Shown one piece after another: positions 10,009-18,976 of a stretch of DNA of 64,000 bases. Below the pieces are notes generated by a model. The model did no database searches. It was not told where the DNA came from and saw only the letters and a list, made by a program, of their open reading frames with translations. The position numbers and the translations under genes were made by a program. The stretch covers positions 1 to 64,000 of the forward strand of contig DATAIT010000106.1 of assembly GCA_036262515.1 (NCBI GenBank), given 5' to 3'. This DNA is from Acidimicrobiales bacterium (GTDB lineage Bacteria > Actinomycetota > Acidimicrobiia > Acidimicrobiales > GCA-2861595). Every line of letters begins with the position of its first letter. The first letter of the stretch is position 1.

Positions 10009-11385
10009 ATGAGGACGGCGGACGTGGCGGTGGTCGGCGGTGGTCCGGCCGGCGCGGCGGCCGCCATCACCCTGGCCCGGGGCGGCCGCACGGTGCTCCT
10101 GGTGGACAAGGCCACCTTCCCGCGGGACAAGTGCTGCGGCGACGGGCTCACGACAGGCGCACTCCGCCGCCTCGAACAGCTCGGCCTGCGCCCCGAGGAG
10201 GTCCCGTCGTGGTACCCGGTCGACGACGTCCACGTGCGCGGGCCGGCCGGGCGGTCGACGACGTTCCCGCTCCCCCGCCGGCAGGGACTGTTCGCGGCGG
10301 TCGCCCGGAGGACCGATCTCGACAGCGCCCTGCTCGACGTGGCCCGCCGGGCCGGCGTGGAGGTCCACGACGGGTGCCGGCTGCGCGGCGTCCGGCTCAC
10401 CCCCGCCGGGGACGCCTTGATCCTGGAGGCCGAGGGCGTCGGCCCGGTCAAGGCCCGCTACGCAGTCGGTGCGGACGGCGTGTGGTCGCCCCTGCGCAAG
10501 GCGCTCGGCGCCACCCACGAGCCCGGGTACCTCGGGGAGTGGCACGCCTTCCGCCAGTACTTCACCGGTGTCGACGAGCAGGCGGCCACCCAGCTGTGGG
10601 TGTGGTTCGAGGCCGATCTGCTCCCCGGGTACGCGTGGTCTTTCCCCTTGGGGAACGGCCGGGCCAACGTCGGCTTCGGCGTCCTGCGCCGGCCGGGCAT
10701 CACCACCCAGCGCATGAAGCAGCAGTGGACCGACCTCCTCGAACGGCCACACATCCGGGAGGCTCTCGGCCCCCACGCCAGGCCCGAGGCGCCGCACAAG
10801 GCGTGGCCCATCCCGGCTCGCGTCGAGCACACGGCGCTGTGGGCGGCCGGCGGGCGGGCCCTGTTCGTCGGCGACGCAGCGCGGGCCACCGACCCCATGA
10901 CGGGCGAGGGCATCGGACAGGCCCTGGAAACCGGGATCCTGGCCGCGGAGGCGATGCTCGGGGCCGGCGCCCTGCGGCCGGCGGCGGCGGCGGCGGCCTA
11001 CGACGCGGCGGTGGCCCGGGGCCTGGCCGTCGACAACCGCCTGGCCGGCTTCCTGTCCCGGGTCGGCATCGCCCACCGCAAGGGTCTCCGCCTCACGCTC
11101 AGGGTCGCCGGCGCCAACGACTGGACCCGGCGCAACTTCGCCCGCTGGCTGTTCGAGGACTATCCCCGAGCCGTCGTCGCCACCCCCCGCCGCTGGCGAC
11201 CGGGGATCTTCACGGGCCCCGGCGCCTATCGCCCCACGCGTTCGCTCCCGAGGGACGAACGCGGGGGACGGGGGACGGCGGCGATGGCGACGACGGGGGG
11301 TGCAGCCTCGGGCGCCGACTCCCGGCTCCCGAGGAACGGCGCCCCGAGCGGGTCCACCCGCCCGTCGGCCCCGGCCAGCCAGTAG
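10009..11385 (+). CDS. Geranylgeranyl reductase family FAD-dependent oxidoreductase
   Basis: 458 residues. FAD binding is shown by GGGPAGAAAAITLARGG near the N-terminus, CCGDGLTTGALRRLEQLG, VGADGVWSPLRKAL and GDAARATDPMTGEGIGQALETG. The family saturates isoprenoid chains such as menaquinone side chains or lipids; substrate is not readable here. The conserved protein ends near position 11220. The last ~50 residues are a low-complexity tail read through the end of the opposing gene, so the two genes overlap tail-to-tail by 160 bp. An earlier ATG at 9955 only adds Gly/Pro residues. Confidence 0.9.
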   Translation: MRTADVAVVGGGPAGAAAAITLARGGRTVLLVDKATFPRDKCCGDGLTTGALRRLEQLGLRPEEVPSWYPVDDVHVRGPAGRSTTFPLPRRQGLFAAVARRTDLDSALLDVARRAGVEVHDGCRLRGVRLTPAGDALILEAEGVGPVKARYAVGADGVWSPLRKALGATHEPGYLGEWHAFRQYFTGVDEQAATQLWVWFEADLLPGYAWSFPLGNGRANVGFGVLRRPGITTQRMKQQWTDLLERPHIREALGPHARPEAPHKAWPIPARVEHTALWAAGGRALFVGDAARATDPMTGEGIGQALETGILAAEAMLGAGALRPAAAAAAYDAAVARGLAVDNRLAGFLSRVGIAHRKGLRLTLRVAGANDWTRRNFARWLFEDYPRAVVATPRRWRPGIFTGPGAYRPTRSLPRDERGGRGTAAMATTGGAASGADSRLPRNGAPSGSTRPSAPASQ

Positions 11386-14300
11386 CCCCACACGCCCGTC
11401 ATCGCCGCCACGCCCACGAGCGGTGTGGCGGCCAGCCGGCCGGCGACCGAGCCCTTGAAGTGGGCGTCGCCGAAGGCGAAGACACCGCCGTCGGCCGACA
11501 CCAGCCAGTAGCCGCGCCCCGACGCGGTGCCGGCGGCGCCGACGACGGGCGAGGCAGGCGGTGCGGCGGCGGTCGACCCGAGGAAGTCGGCGTCGCCGAA
11601 GGCGAAGACACCGCCGTCGGCGCCGATCAGCCGGTAGCCGCGGCCCGACGGCGTGGGCACGAGGGCGACGACTGGCTTCACCGGCGGGCTGGTGAGGGCT
11701 CCGAGAAAGGGGGCGTCGCCGAAGGCATAGACGCCACCGTCGGCCGATGCCAGCCAGTAGCCCTGCCCCGAAGGCGTCGCCGCCATGCCCACGATCGGGG
11801 ACCGGGCCGTGGCGGCGCCCGCCAGCGAGCCGGCGAACACGGCGTCGCCGAAGGCGTACACGCCACCGTCCTCGGTGACCAGCCAGTAGCCGCCCGCCGT
11901 CGGCGTCGGCGCGATGGCGACGACCGGGCTCCGGAGCGCGAGCCCGGCGGCCGAGCCGTGCAAGCGGGCGTCGCCGTAGGCGACGACGCCGCCGGCCGCG
12001 TCCGCCAGCCAGTAGCCACGCGTGCCGGCTGGAGGCCGCTTGTCGAGGACCCACAGGCCGCTGGCACGGTCGGACACCACGATGTGGTCCGGGGTATGGT
12101 CGACGCCGACGACCCGGGGCGGAGCTGCGGGGAGCTCGCCGTCCCCCCGCACCGGTGAGGGCGGGACGAAGGAGGCGACCTCCACCGGTGGCCCGGACGA
12201 CAGGTTGAGGACGCGGAGCCCGTCCGACCCCCAGGCCGCATAGACGCGGCTGCCGTCGACGACCGTGCGCTCCACGGCGAACGAGGCGGCAGGATCGGAG
12301 GGGGTCGTGCCGGCGGCAGACGGGGTCCGGTAGATCTCGACCTGGCGCGGGGCGTCCGGGTCGCTCACGTCGAGGACCCGCAGCCCGGACCACTGGGCCG
12401 GAAGCTCCACCACCTCCCCGCTCACGCCCGTCGTCGACGCGCCGCACGGCGTGGACGGGTCGGTGGGCGGCGGGCACAGCGCCGCGCGCAAGGCGTCGCC
12501 GTCGGGCTTGCGCAGGAGGACGGTGGGGATGGACCCATCCGGCTCCGACGAGTCCGCTTCCGCGCCCGCACCACCCGCCGGCCGCTCGCCGGCGTCCGCG
12601 GCGACGGCCGCCTCCACCCCGGACGGGGCGGCCGCGTCCGCATCGGCCGCGTCGGCGGCGTCGGCGGCGTCGGCGGCGTCGGTCGCGTCGGTCGCGTCGG
12701 CGAGGAAGGTGCCGGCCACGACCAGGCCGAGGGCGCCCGCATGGCGGGCACGGGCCAGGCGCCCGGCCGATGTGCAGCCCTGGCGGGACAGCCCGTGCTG
12801 CGTCGGGGCGAGGGCCCCGTCGACCACGGCGATCCGACCGCCGGGATCGGCGATGTACGGATCGGCCGGGATGACCGTGCCGTCGACGTCCTGGCGGGCC
12901 GGGCACCCGCGTCCGACGTACGCCAGGGTGCCGGCCGTCGGACCGGCGCCGTCCGACCCCTCCGACGGTGGCCGGGCGCACCCCGGCCGGTCGCCGGCGA
13001 CCCCGGACGGCGACTCCAGCCGCAGAGCCCACGCCGACGACCACCAGGCATCCTCCGGCGCCACCGCCAGGCGGCGGTCCCCGGTCTCGACGGCCGCCGG
13101 GTAGGCGGCGCCCGCACCGAGCGCGAGACCCTCGGCGGGACCGGATGCCGGCCCGAGGCTGGAGCTGGTGATGTCGACCAGCGATCCCAGCCGGTCGGCG
13201 GGGGGCTCGGGCGGCGGCGCCAGCCGGACAGGCGAGCACCCGTCGTCGACCGCCGTGTCGTCGTGCCGGGTCCGGAGGGCGGCGAAGCCGAGGGCCACCG
13301 GCGCCACGGGGTGGGAGAGGTCGACGGCGAAGGCCTCGTCGTCGCCCCCCGCCGCCGCCGGCGCGCGCGACAGCGACACGATGCGGCCGTCCTCCAGCTG
13401 CTGGAGGTCGACCGTGCGATCGGTGCGCCCGCACGAGCCGCGCAGGACAGCGGCGCAGGCACCCGCGCCGGTCGGGTCGGCCAGGCGCCGCGGATGGCTC
13501 ACCCGCCCGAGGAACCGTGGCGCGGCGGCGTCCGTGACGTCGTAGAAGACCACGCTCGTCCCACCGTCGCCCGGCGTGCACGGCCCGACGACGGCGGCGG
13601 CGATGTCCCCGGTGAAGGCCGGCGAGCGGACGGAGAGCCCGTCGACGTCCTCAACCCGCTGCTGCGGGCCGAAGGCGACCGTGGCGGCCAGCACCGGATC
13701 GGCCGGGTCGCGGAGGTCCACCACCGACAGCGTCCCGGCGCAGGTCGTCTGGGGCGCCGGGCCGGCGCCGGGCACGGCCACCGCCGGCACGACCGGCCGG
13801 GGCGCCTCGTCACCGCCTGCCACCACCGCTGTCCGGCCGACGACGGCCACGTCGCCGTTGCCGCCGCGGCCGCCCAGGTCGGTGTGCCCGACGACGGTCA
13901 GGTCCTGTTCCTCGGTGGCCGCGGCGGCGGTCGCGGCCGCCGGCACGGCGGCGGCCACGACGGCGGGCACGGCGGCCAGGGCGTCGGCGAGCCAGGCGTC
14001 GAGGCGGGGCTTCGGGTCCACGGCTCCGCCACCGCGGGGGTGCACCTCGAAGTGCACGTGCGGCGAGGTCCCCCTGGCATTGCCGGAATCACCCACGTAG
14101 CCGATGACGTCCCCGGCCTTCACCGCCTGTCCCGTGACCTGGCCGACCTCGTACCGGCTCAGGTGGGCCAGGTAGTAGTAGGTACCGTCCCGCTCCGTCA
14201 CGTAGGCCGACAGACCGCCGACAGGGTTGAAGCTCTGCTTGAGGGTTCCGTTGGCGGGTGCACGGGCCGGCGTCCCGTAGGCGGCGAAGATGTCGGTGCC

Positions 14301-14951
14301 CTCGTGCAAGTGGAGGACGGGCACGAAGCGGGGGTACCACCAGTCGTCCGTGAAGGTCGCCCGCCCGCCGACAGGGAAGCGACCGAACCCGGCCTGCACC
14401 GCCTGCTGCTCCGTGAACCCCATGGCGACGAGGGGGGACAAGGCAGCCAGGAGCCTGGCCGTGCCGTTCGGGGCGGACCGCCGGACCGAGTCGATCTTCG
14501 CCTGGAGGTCGGGTGGGATGACCGGCGTCGCGCCTGGTGGCGGCACCGCTCCATCGCCCCCGACGGCGGGTGGCGCCGTTGCCGGGGGCGCGGTCGGGGG
14601 CAGCGTGGGCGTGGTCCCGGTCGACGGGGGTGGACTCGTCGTGGTCGTGACGGGCGCCTCTTCGAACGCCGGCGGGGCCGTCGTGGCCGTCGCGGGCGGT
14701 GCCGTGGTCTCCGGCGGAACGGTCGTCTCGGGCGGAGCTGTGGTCGAGGTCGAGGTTGACGTCGAGGTCGACGTCGAGGTCGTGTCGTCGGGCAGCTGGG
14801 CGCCGGCGTGACCGGCGCCGGCGACGGCGACGCACGCAGCCAGGACGGCCACCGCGCCGGCACGCACGCCCGCCCGCGCGCCGAGGGCCCCACGGCCGTG
14901 GGCACGGTCCCTGGGCGAGCTACGGCGGGCGCGCCGTTCGGCAATCGTCAT
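11226..14951 (-). CDS. Giant secreted M23 metallopeptidase with LVIVD, PA-like and GYWL/AFGDA repeat domains
   Basis: 1,241 residues. A basic N-terminus and hydrophobic core (about 28-50, ending AGAQ) form a signal peptide; a Ser/Thr/Pro linker runs to ~140. The M23 endopeptidase domain has HEGTD (His216, Asp220), HLS (His263) and HVHF (His298, His300), so zinc ligands are intact. Next comes an LVIVD-like propeller region (LSVVDLRDPADPVL; LRVLDVSDPDAPRQVEIYRT). Within it is a protease-associated-like segment (GRIAVVDGA...GCTSAGRLARARHAGALGLVVAGTF) interrupted by a DAA-rich insert. Six C-terminal repeats of type GYWLxxADGGVxAFGDAxFxGS span residues ~973-1220. Probably a wall-acting enzyme presented on a large surface scaffold. 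GGAGG lies 13 nt before the ATG. Confidence 0.88.
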   Translation of the reverse strand: MTIAERRARRSSPRDRAHGRGALGARAGVRAGAVAVLAACVAVAGAGHAGAQLPDDTTSTSTSTSTSTSTTAPPETTVPPETTAPPATATTAPPAFEEAPVTTTTSPPPSTGTTPTLPPTAPPATAPPAVGGDGAVPPPGATPVIPPDLQAKIDSVRRSAPNGTARLLAALSPLVAMGFTEQQAVQAGFGRFPVGGRATFTDDWWYPRFVPVLHLHEGTDIFAAYGTPARAPANGTLKQSFNPVGGLSAYVTERDGTYYYLAHLSRYEVGQVTGQAVKAGDVIGYVGDSGNARGTSPHVHFEVHPRGGGAVDPKPRLDAWLADALAAVPAVVAAAVPAAATAAAATEEQDLTVVGHTDLGGRGGNGDVAVVGRTAVVAGGDEAPRPVVPAVAVPGAGPAPQTTCAGTLSVVDLRDPADPVLAATVAFGPQQRVEDVDGLSVRSPAFTGDIAAAVVGPCTPGDGGTSVVFYDVTDAAAPRFLGRVSHPRRLADPTGAGACAAVLRGSCGRTDRTVDLQQLEDGRIVSLSRAPAAAGGDDEAFAVDLSHPVAPVALGFAALRTRHDDTAVDDGCSPVRLAPPPEPPADRLGSLVDITSSSLGPASGPAEGLALGAGAAYPAAVETGDRRLAVAPEDAWWSSAWALRLESPSGVAGDRPGCARPPSEGSDGAGPTAGTLAYVGRGCPARQDVDGTVIPADPYIADPGGRIAVVDGALAPTQHGLSRQGCTSAGRLARARHAGALGLVVAGTFLADATDATDAADAADAADAADADAAAPSGVEAAVAADAGERPAGGAGAEADSSEPDGSIPTVLLRKPDGDALRAALCPPPTDPSTPCGASTTGVSGEVVELPAQWSGLRVLDVSDPDAPRQVEIYRTPSAAGTTPSDPAASFAVERTVVDGSRVYAAWGSDGLRVLNLSSGPPVEVASFVPPSPVRGDGELPAAPPRVVGVDHTPDHIVVSDRASGLWVLDKRPPAGTRGYWLADAAGGVVAYGDARLHGSAAGLALRSPVVAIAPTPTAGGYWLVTEDGGVYAFGDAVFAGSLAGAATARSPIVGMAATPSGQGYWLASADGGVYAFGDAPFLGALTSPPVKPVVALVPTPSGRGYRLIGADGGVFAFGDADFLGSTAAAPPASPVVGAAGTASGRGYWLVSADGGVFAFGDAHFKGSVAGRLAATPLVGVAAMTGVWGYWLAGADGRVDPLGAPFLGSRESAPEAAPPVVAIAAVPRPPRSSLGSERVGR
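11290..12030 (-). repeat. Six GYWL...AFGDA...GS protein repeats
   Basis: Six copies of a roughly 41-residue unit with GYWL, ADGGVYAFGDA and FLGS signatures end the M23 protein. The sixth is degenerate (DGRVDPLGAPFLGS). Such units form beta-propeller-like surface domains in Acidimicrobiia and relatives. Confidence 0.85.
12649..12702 (-). repeat. Six tandem 9-bp units inside the M23 gene
   Basis: Six consecutive 9-bp units (four GCGTCGGCG, two GCGTCGGTC on the + strand) encode the DAA/DAT repeats that interrupt the PA-like domain. Period nine keeps the frame, so unit number could vary without loss of function. Confidence 0.85.
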
Positions 14952-15095
14952 CTGATCGTCGGCCTCCGTGTTCCGCCGTTCCGACGGGCCGGCCCCCAGA
15001 GGCAGCCCCGAACCGGGCGATCGCACCCCGGAGCCGTCCACGATAGCGCCCGTGGGGAGGTTCCGATCCCGCCAGGGGGTTGGCGGCGCTCGTCC

Positions 15096-15101
15096 TACGC
15101 T
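15096..15101 (+). promoter_or_regulatory. -10 box (TACGCT) of the SDR gene
   Basis: TACGCT ends exactly 6 nt before the GTG at 15108, predicting a leaderless transcript. Confidence 0.6.
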
Positions 15102-15107
15102 CGGGCC

Positions 15108-16001
15108 GTGAGCGACCTCGGATTCGACGGCAAGGTGGCGGTCATCACGGGCGCGGGCGGCGGCCTCGGGCGCGAGCACGCGCTCCTGCTGGCGGCACGC
15201 GGGGCCCGTGTGGTCGTGAACGACGTGGGCGTCTCGGTGCGGGGCGACGGCGCCGACGAGGCGCCGGCGGCCCGGACGGCCCGGGAGATCGAGGACCTGG
15301 GCGGGGTGGCCGTCGCCGACACGTCGAGCGTGGCCACACCGGAGGGCGGCGCGGCCATCGTCGCCACCGCCCTGGAGGCGTTCGGGCGGATCGACATCGT
15401 GGTCAACAACGCGGGGATCCTGCGGGACAAGTCCTTCCACAAGATGACGCCCGACCTGCTCGAGCCCGTCCTCGGCGTCCACCTCGAGGGCGCCTTCTGG
15501 GTCACGCGCCCGGCCTGGGTGCACATGCGCGAGCAGGGGTACGGCCGGGTCGTCTCGACCACGTCGACCTCCGGCATCCTCGGCAACTTCGGGCAGTCGA
15601 ACTACGGGGCGGCCAAGACCGGCCTCATCGGGCTCACCCGGGTGCTGGCCATCGAGGGCGCCCGCCACAACATCCGGGTGAACGCCATCGCCCCGCTGGC
15701 CCGGACCCGCATGACCGAGGAGATGCTCGGCGCCCTCGACGACCGGCTCGACCCCAGGTTGGTGTCACCGGTGGTGGGGTGGCTGTGTCACGAGGACTGC
15801 CCGGTGTCGGGGGAGGTCTTCGAGGTCGGCGGCGGCCGGGTCTCGCGACTCTTCACCGGCCTCACGCGGGGCTACTTCGATCCGGATCTCACGATGGAGG
15901 CGGTGCGCGACAACTTCGACACCATCCGGGCCGAGGACGGCTACACCACGCCCGGCACCCTCATGGAGGAGCTGGCCGAGCTGTTCAGCCGGTTCTCGTA
16001 G
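15108..16001 (+). CDS. SDR family oxidoreductase, MFE-2-like (R)-3-hydroxyacyl-CoA dehydrogenase type
   Basis: 297 residues. The NAD-binding motif TGAGGGLGREHALLLAARGA with the adjoining VVVNDVG is typical of the dehydrogenase part of MFE-2/HSD17B4-type enzymes. NNAGILRDKSFHKM, a serine stretch (VSTTSTSGILGNFGQ) and the YGAAK catalytic Tyr/Lys follow. A C-terminal extension (TRGYFDPDLTMEAVRDNFDTI) is also seen in that group. Likely oxidises a 3-hydroxyacyl-CoA or steroid/lipid alcohol; substrate unknown. No hydratase or thiolase is adjacent. GTG chosen because of the promoter spacing and family N-terminus. Confidence 0.88.
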   Translation: MSDLGFDGKVAVITGAGGGLGREHALLLAARGARVVVNDVGVSVRGDGADEAPAARTAREIEDLGGVAVADTSSVATPEGGAAIVATALEAFGRIDIVVNNAGILRDKSFHKMTPDLLEPVLGVHLEGAFWVTRPAWVHMREQGYGRVVSTTSTSGILGNFGQSNYGAAKTGLIGLTRVLAIEGARHNIRVNAIAPLARTRMTEEMLGALDDRLDPRLVSPVVGWLCHEDCPVSGEVFEVGGGRVSRLFTGLTRGYFDPDLTMEAVRDNFDTIRAEDGYTTPGTLMEELAELFSRFS

Positions 16002-16063
16002 GCCACCGCCGCGTCCGGCTCCCCGTCCCGCACCCTCCGGCGGCCGCTTCTCTTCCACGTCGG

Positions 16064-16078
16064 CGACACCCAGTGTCG
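16064..16078. terminator. Small hairpin between convergent genes
   Basis: CGACAC and GTGTCG form a 6-bp stem with a 3-nt loop in the 124-bp gap between the converging SDR and lipoprotein genes. No U-tract. Weak candidate. Confidence 0.35.
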
Positions 16079-16125
16079 TGTTGCGGACGAAGAACGGCGC
16101 TGGCCTGGCGCTCGCCGTCGTCGCC

Positions 16126-18522
16126 TCAGGCACTCCGGCGCAGGGGCCATGGCCCGGCCCAGGTGGCGGCGCGGTCGTCGACCAGTCCCCCGACCACCAC
16201 CCGGTCGCCGGCCACGACCACGGAGGTGGCGACCGAGTACCGGTCGGCGACGAAGGGCTTGCCCAGCTCGACGCGGTCCCACGTGGCGCCCGAGTCGCCC
16301 GAGTGCCACATGGCCACGGTGTACGCCCCGAGACGGGAGTCCGTCCCGACGGCGATCACCTCCGGGCCCGCGCCGCTCAGCGCGCTCACGATCTGGGCGT
16401 CGTCGCCGGCCAGCACGGGGGCTTCCACCCGCGCCCACGCCAGCCCGTCGGGCGACGTCCACACGGCGGCGTCGGCCAGGTCGCCGGTGGACACCCCTCC
16501 GGCTGCGACGAACCCCGCCGCCGTGGCTGCGCAGTCGACGATGTTCTGATCGCCCGGACCGCCGAACGACGGCGCCGTCACCTGCTGCCAGGCCCGCCCG
16601 TCGGCCGAGAACCACAGGGCGGCGTCACGGTCGTCGCCGTTGCGGACGGACCCGGCCACGAGGAACCCGCGCCCTCCCGCGCACACCGTGTTGACGATCT
16701 CGTCACCGGGCCCGGTGAGGCCGGGAACGTTCTCCACCACGGACAGGCGCCCGCTGCCGACCTTGGTGAAGATGGCGCCGTCGACGTTGCCGGCGCCGCC
16801 GGAGCCGACGAACGCGTTGCCGGCCACCACCATCCGGTCGTCGCGGGTCGCCACCCCCTCGAAGTAGCGGCTGCCACCCTCGTCGGGGTCGTCGCCCGGG
16901 AGCGAGACCACGTCCTCCTGGCGCCACGCGCCCTTGTCGAGGACGTACGTGGCGAAGGCGTGCCGGCCGCCGGCCGTGCGAGGCGGCGCCAGGCCGCCCA
17001 CCCCCACCACCCGACCGTCCGGGTCGACGCCGACGTCGGAGACGATCACCCGGCGCACGGGCCCGCCGCGGGCAGCCGTCCACGCCAACCCGTCCTCGGA
17101 CGCCAGCACGGTGACCTCGTTGCGCTCGGTCCCGAGAGCCCGGGCGGACCGGGTCACGTCGACGGCGGCCGCGACCTGGTGCCCCGCCGCCGCCACCTCG
17201 ACGCCGGACGGGTCGGGACGGGGTGCGGGAAAGCCCTTTGCCGTCGCCGTCACCTCGGTGTACCGGCCCGCTCGCAGGAGCACGACCCGCGGTGCCCCGT
17301 CGAACGCCGACGCGGCCACGACGTCGTCGCCGCTCGCCGCCAGGAGGTCGAGGTCGAAGTTGTCGGCGGCCGCCGCCTCGCCCGGGAGCGGGATCTCCTG
17401 CCAGGTCGTCCCCTCGCCCGAACCCCACAGGCGGTTGACGGCATCCCCGCCGCCGGTGGCCACCAATCCCCTCGTCACCCTCCGGACGGTGGTGACCTCG
17501 GTGCCGGAGGTGTCGCTCGCCTGACCCAGCTGCTGGAACGTGGCGCCGCCGGGCGCCCAGACCTGCCCGTCCGGCGACAGCCAGGCGGCGGGCGTGCTCC
17601 GCCGGCCGTCGCTCGTCGAGCCGACGGCGAGAAGGCCGCCGTCCAACGCCACGACGTCGTTCACCGACTGGGCCCCGGGCCCGGTGAAGTCGGCGGCCGA
17701 GGCGGCGGCCCGCCAGGCCGTGCCGTCGGGTGAGAACCACACGGCGGCGTCGACGTCGTCGCCCTTGCGCACGCCGCCGACGGCGACGAAGCCCGCGGGT
17801 ACGGCGACGAGGGCGTTGACGAAGGCCTGACCCGACGCCGCGAACACGGCCTCGGCGTCGGGAAGGCGCTCCCACGTGACGCCCGTGGACGACCGCCACA
17901 CCGCCAGCCCGTCCTCGCCCCCCTCCCGGCTGCGCCGGCCCACGGCCACCAGACCGGCGGGACGGGCGGCGACGCCGTCCATCGAGACCTGGCTCCCGCC
18001 GGCCAGGGCGTCGCCGCCGCCCGCTCGGGAGAACCGCCCGTTCTCCTCCACCCACGCCGCCGCCCGCCCTTCGGTGCCGACGAGCTCGCGACCGACGACT
18101 ACCAGGGCGCCGTCGGCTCGGCGGGTGGCGCCGTATCCCTCCGTGCGGACGCCACCGACGGGTGTGGCCTTCCAGGTCAGGGCGTCGTCCGACCGCCACA
18201 CGGTCGCCCGGGGAACCCCGCCGGCGTCGAAGGCGGTACCGGCCACGACCCATCCGGCCCCCGCGCCGGGCGCCAGCACGGCTTTGAGGGTGCCGGACGG
18301 CTCGGCGTCGTTGAGCGCCTCGCTGGTCGACCGGGCCCAGCCGTCGAGCGTCCGCGCCGGCGCCGCGCCACTGCCTCCCCCAGCGCCGCGACCTTCGCCG
18401 GTGGTGGTCGTGCGGGCCGACGCCGAGTCGCCGTCGGTCCCGGAGTCGGTGCAGGCCGCGACCATGGCCACGGCGGCGAGGGCGGCGGCGAGACGGGCGG
18501 CCCGGCGGGGCACCATGGGCAC
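16126..18522 (-). CDS. Large lipoprotein with BNR/sortilin-like propeller repeats
   Basis: 798 residues. The N-terminal signal ends in a lipobox (MVAAC, Cys at about residue 24), and a Gly/Ser/Thr linker follows. The rest is built of many repeats of the form AVWxSxDGxxWxRV (for example AVWFSPDGTAWRA, ALWFSADGRAWQQV, AVWTSPDGLAWARV), spaced 50-60 residues. These resemble BNR/Asp-box propeller blades. Probably a surface binding or scaffold protein; no catalytic residues recognised. First codon GTG at 18522, with an in-frame ATG at 18516. It follows the DoxX stop by 6-12 nt and so may be cotranscribed with it. Confidence 0.8.
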   Translation of the reverse strand: MPMVPRRAARLAAALAAVAMVAACTDSGTDGDSASARTTTTGEGRGAGGGSGAAPARTLDGWARSTSEALNDAEPSGTLKAVLAPGAGAGWVVAGTAFDAGGVPRATVWRSDDALTWKATPVGGVRTEGYGATRRADGALVVVGRELVGTEGRAAAWVEENGRFSRAGGGDALAGGSQVSMDGVAARPAGLVAVGRRSREGGEDGLAVWRSSTGVTWERLPDAEAVFAASGQAFVNALVAVPAGFVAVGGVRKGDDVDAAVWFSPDGTAWRAAASAADFTGPGAQSVNDVVALDGGLLAVGSTSDGRRSTPAAWLSPDGQVWAPGGATFQQLGQASDTSGTEVTTVRRVTRGLVATGGGDAVNRLWGSGEGTTWQEIPLPGEAAAADNFDLDLLAASGDDVVAASAFDGAPRVVLLRAGRYTEVTATAKGFPAPRPDPSGVEVAAAGHQVAAAVDVTRSARALGTERNEVTVLASEDGLAWTAARGGPVRRVIVSDVGVDPDGRVVGVGGLAPPRTAGGRHAFATYVLDKGAWRQEDVVSLPGDDPDEGGSRYFEGVATRDDRMVVAGNAFVGSGGAGNVDGAIFTKVGSGRLSVVENVPGLTGPGDEIVNTVCAGGRGFLVAGSVRNGDDRDAALWFSADGRAWQQVTAPSFGGPGDQNIVDCAATAAGFVAAGGVSTGDLADAAVWTSPDGLAWARVEAPVLAGDDAQIVSALSGAGPEVIAVGTDSRLGAYTVAMWHSGDSGATWDRVELGKPFVADRYSVATSVVVAGDRVVVGGLVDDRAATWAGPWPLRRSA

Positions 18523-18528
18523 CGGAGC

Positions 18529-18906
18529 CTACGGGAGGGGCTGGGCGTGGACGACGGCGGCCGCGCCGGGGTCGGCGCGGCGGGCCTCCATGGCCGCCCA
18601 CCACACGAGAGGCCCCTGCAGCGGCAGCCGCAGCCAGGCGACGACCGGTGACGCCAGCAGCCCGGTGGCCCCGGGTGCACCCCCGTCGAGCGCCATCTGC
18701 ACGTTGGCCGGGAAGACGGCCACGAGGAGGGCGGCGCAGAGCAAGCCTCCAGCCCGGCGGGTGCGGGAGGCGGCCAGCAACGCCGCTCCCACCAGCTCGG
18801 CCACACCGCTGGCGTAGACGTAGAAGCGGGCGTGCCCCAGTGGCCGGGGGACGATGCGCTCGTAGAACTCCGGCGCCACCAGGTGGTAGACGCCGGACCC
18901 GGCCAT
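18529..18906 (-). CDS. DoxX-like small membrane protein
   Basis: At least 125 residues. Hydrophobic helices and the motifs GVYHLVAPEFYERIVP, SGVAELVGAALLAASRTRRAG and VFPANVQMALDGG are those of DoxX/DUF4267-like four-helix membrane proteins. The nearest ATG (18906) falls inside the first helix (LALAILMAGSGVYHL), so true translation may begin upstream at a non-standard codon; no GTG or TTG is close. Downstream of the MBL-fold gene by ~70 nt and directly upstream of the lipoprotein. Function unknown. Confidence 0.7.
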   Translation of the reverse strand: MAGSGVYHLVAPEFYERIVPRPLGHARFYVYASGVAELVGAALLAASRTRRAGGLLCAALLVAVFPANVQMALDGGAPGATGLLASPVVAWLRLPLQGPLVWWAAMEARRADPGAAAVVHAQPLP

Positions 18907-18976
18907 CAGGATGGCGAGCGCCAGTCGGGACGGGATGGGCGCGCCCGGAGGACGCGGCGAACGCAGCGGTCGGTCC

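Noticed and set aside
6372-10451. 1,359-codon open frame on the - strand
   Set aside because: Antisense to queE, the VanW gene, the epimerase and the flavoprotein, all of which have clear motifs.
14700-14795. GTCGAG-type tandem repeats as a regulatory array
   Set aside because: They encode the Ser/Thr linker of the M23 protein in frame.
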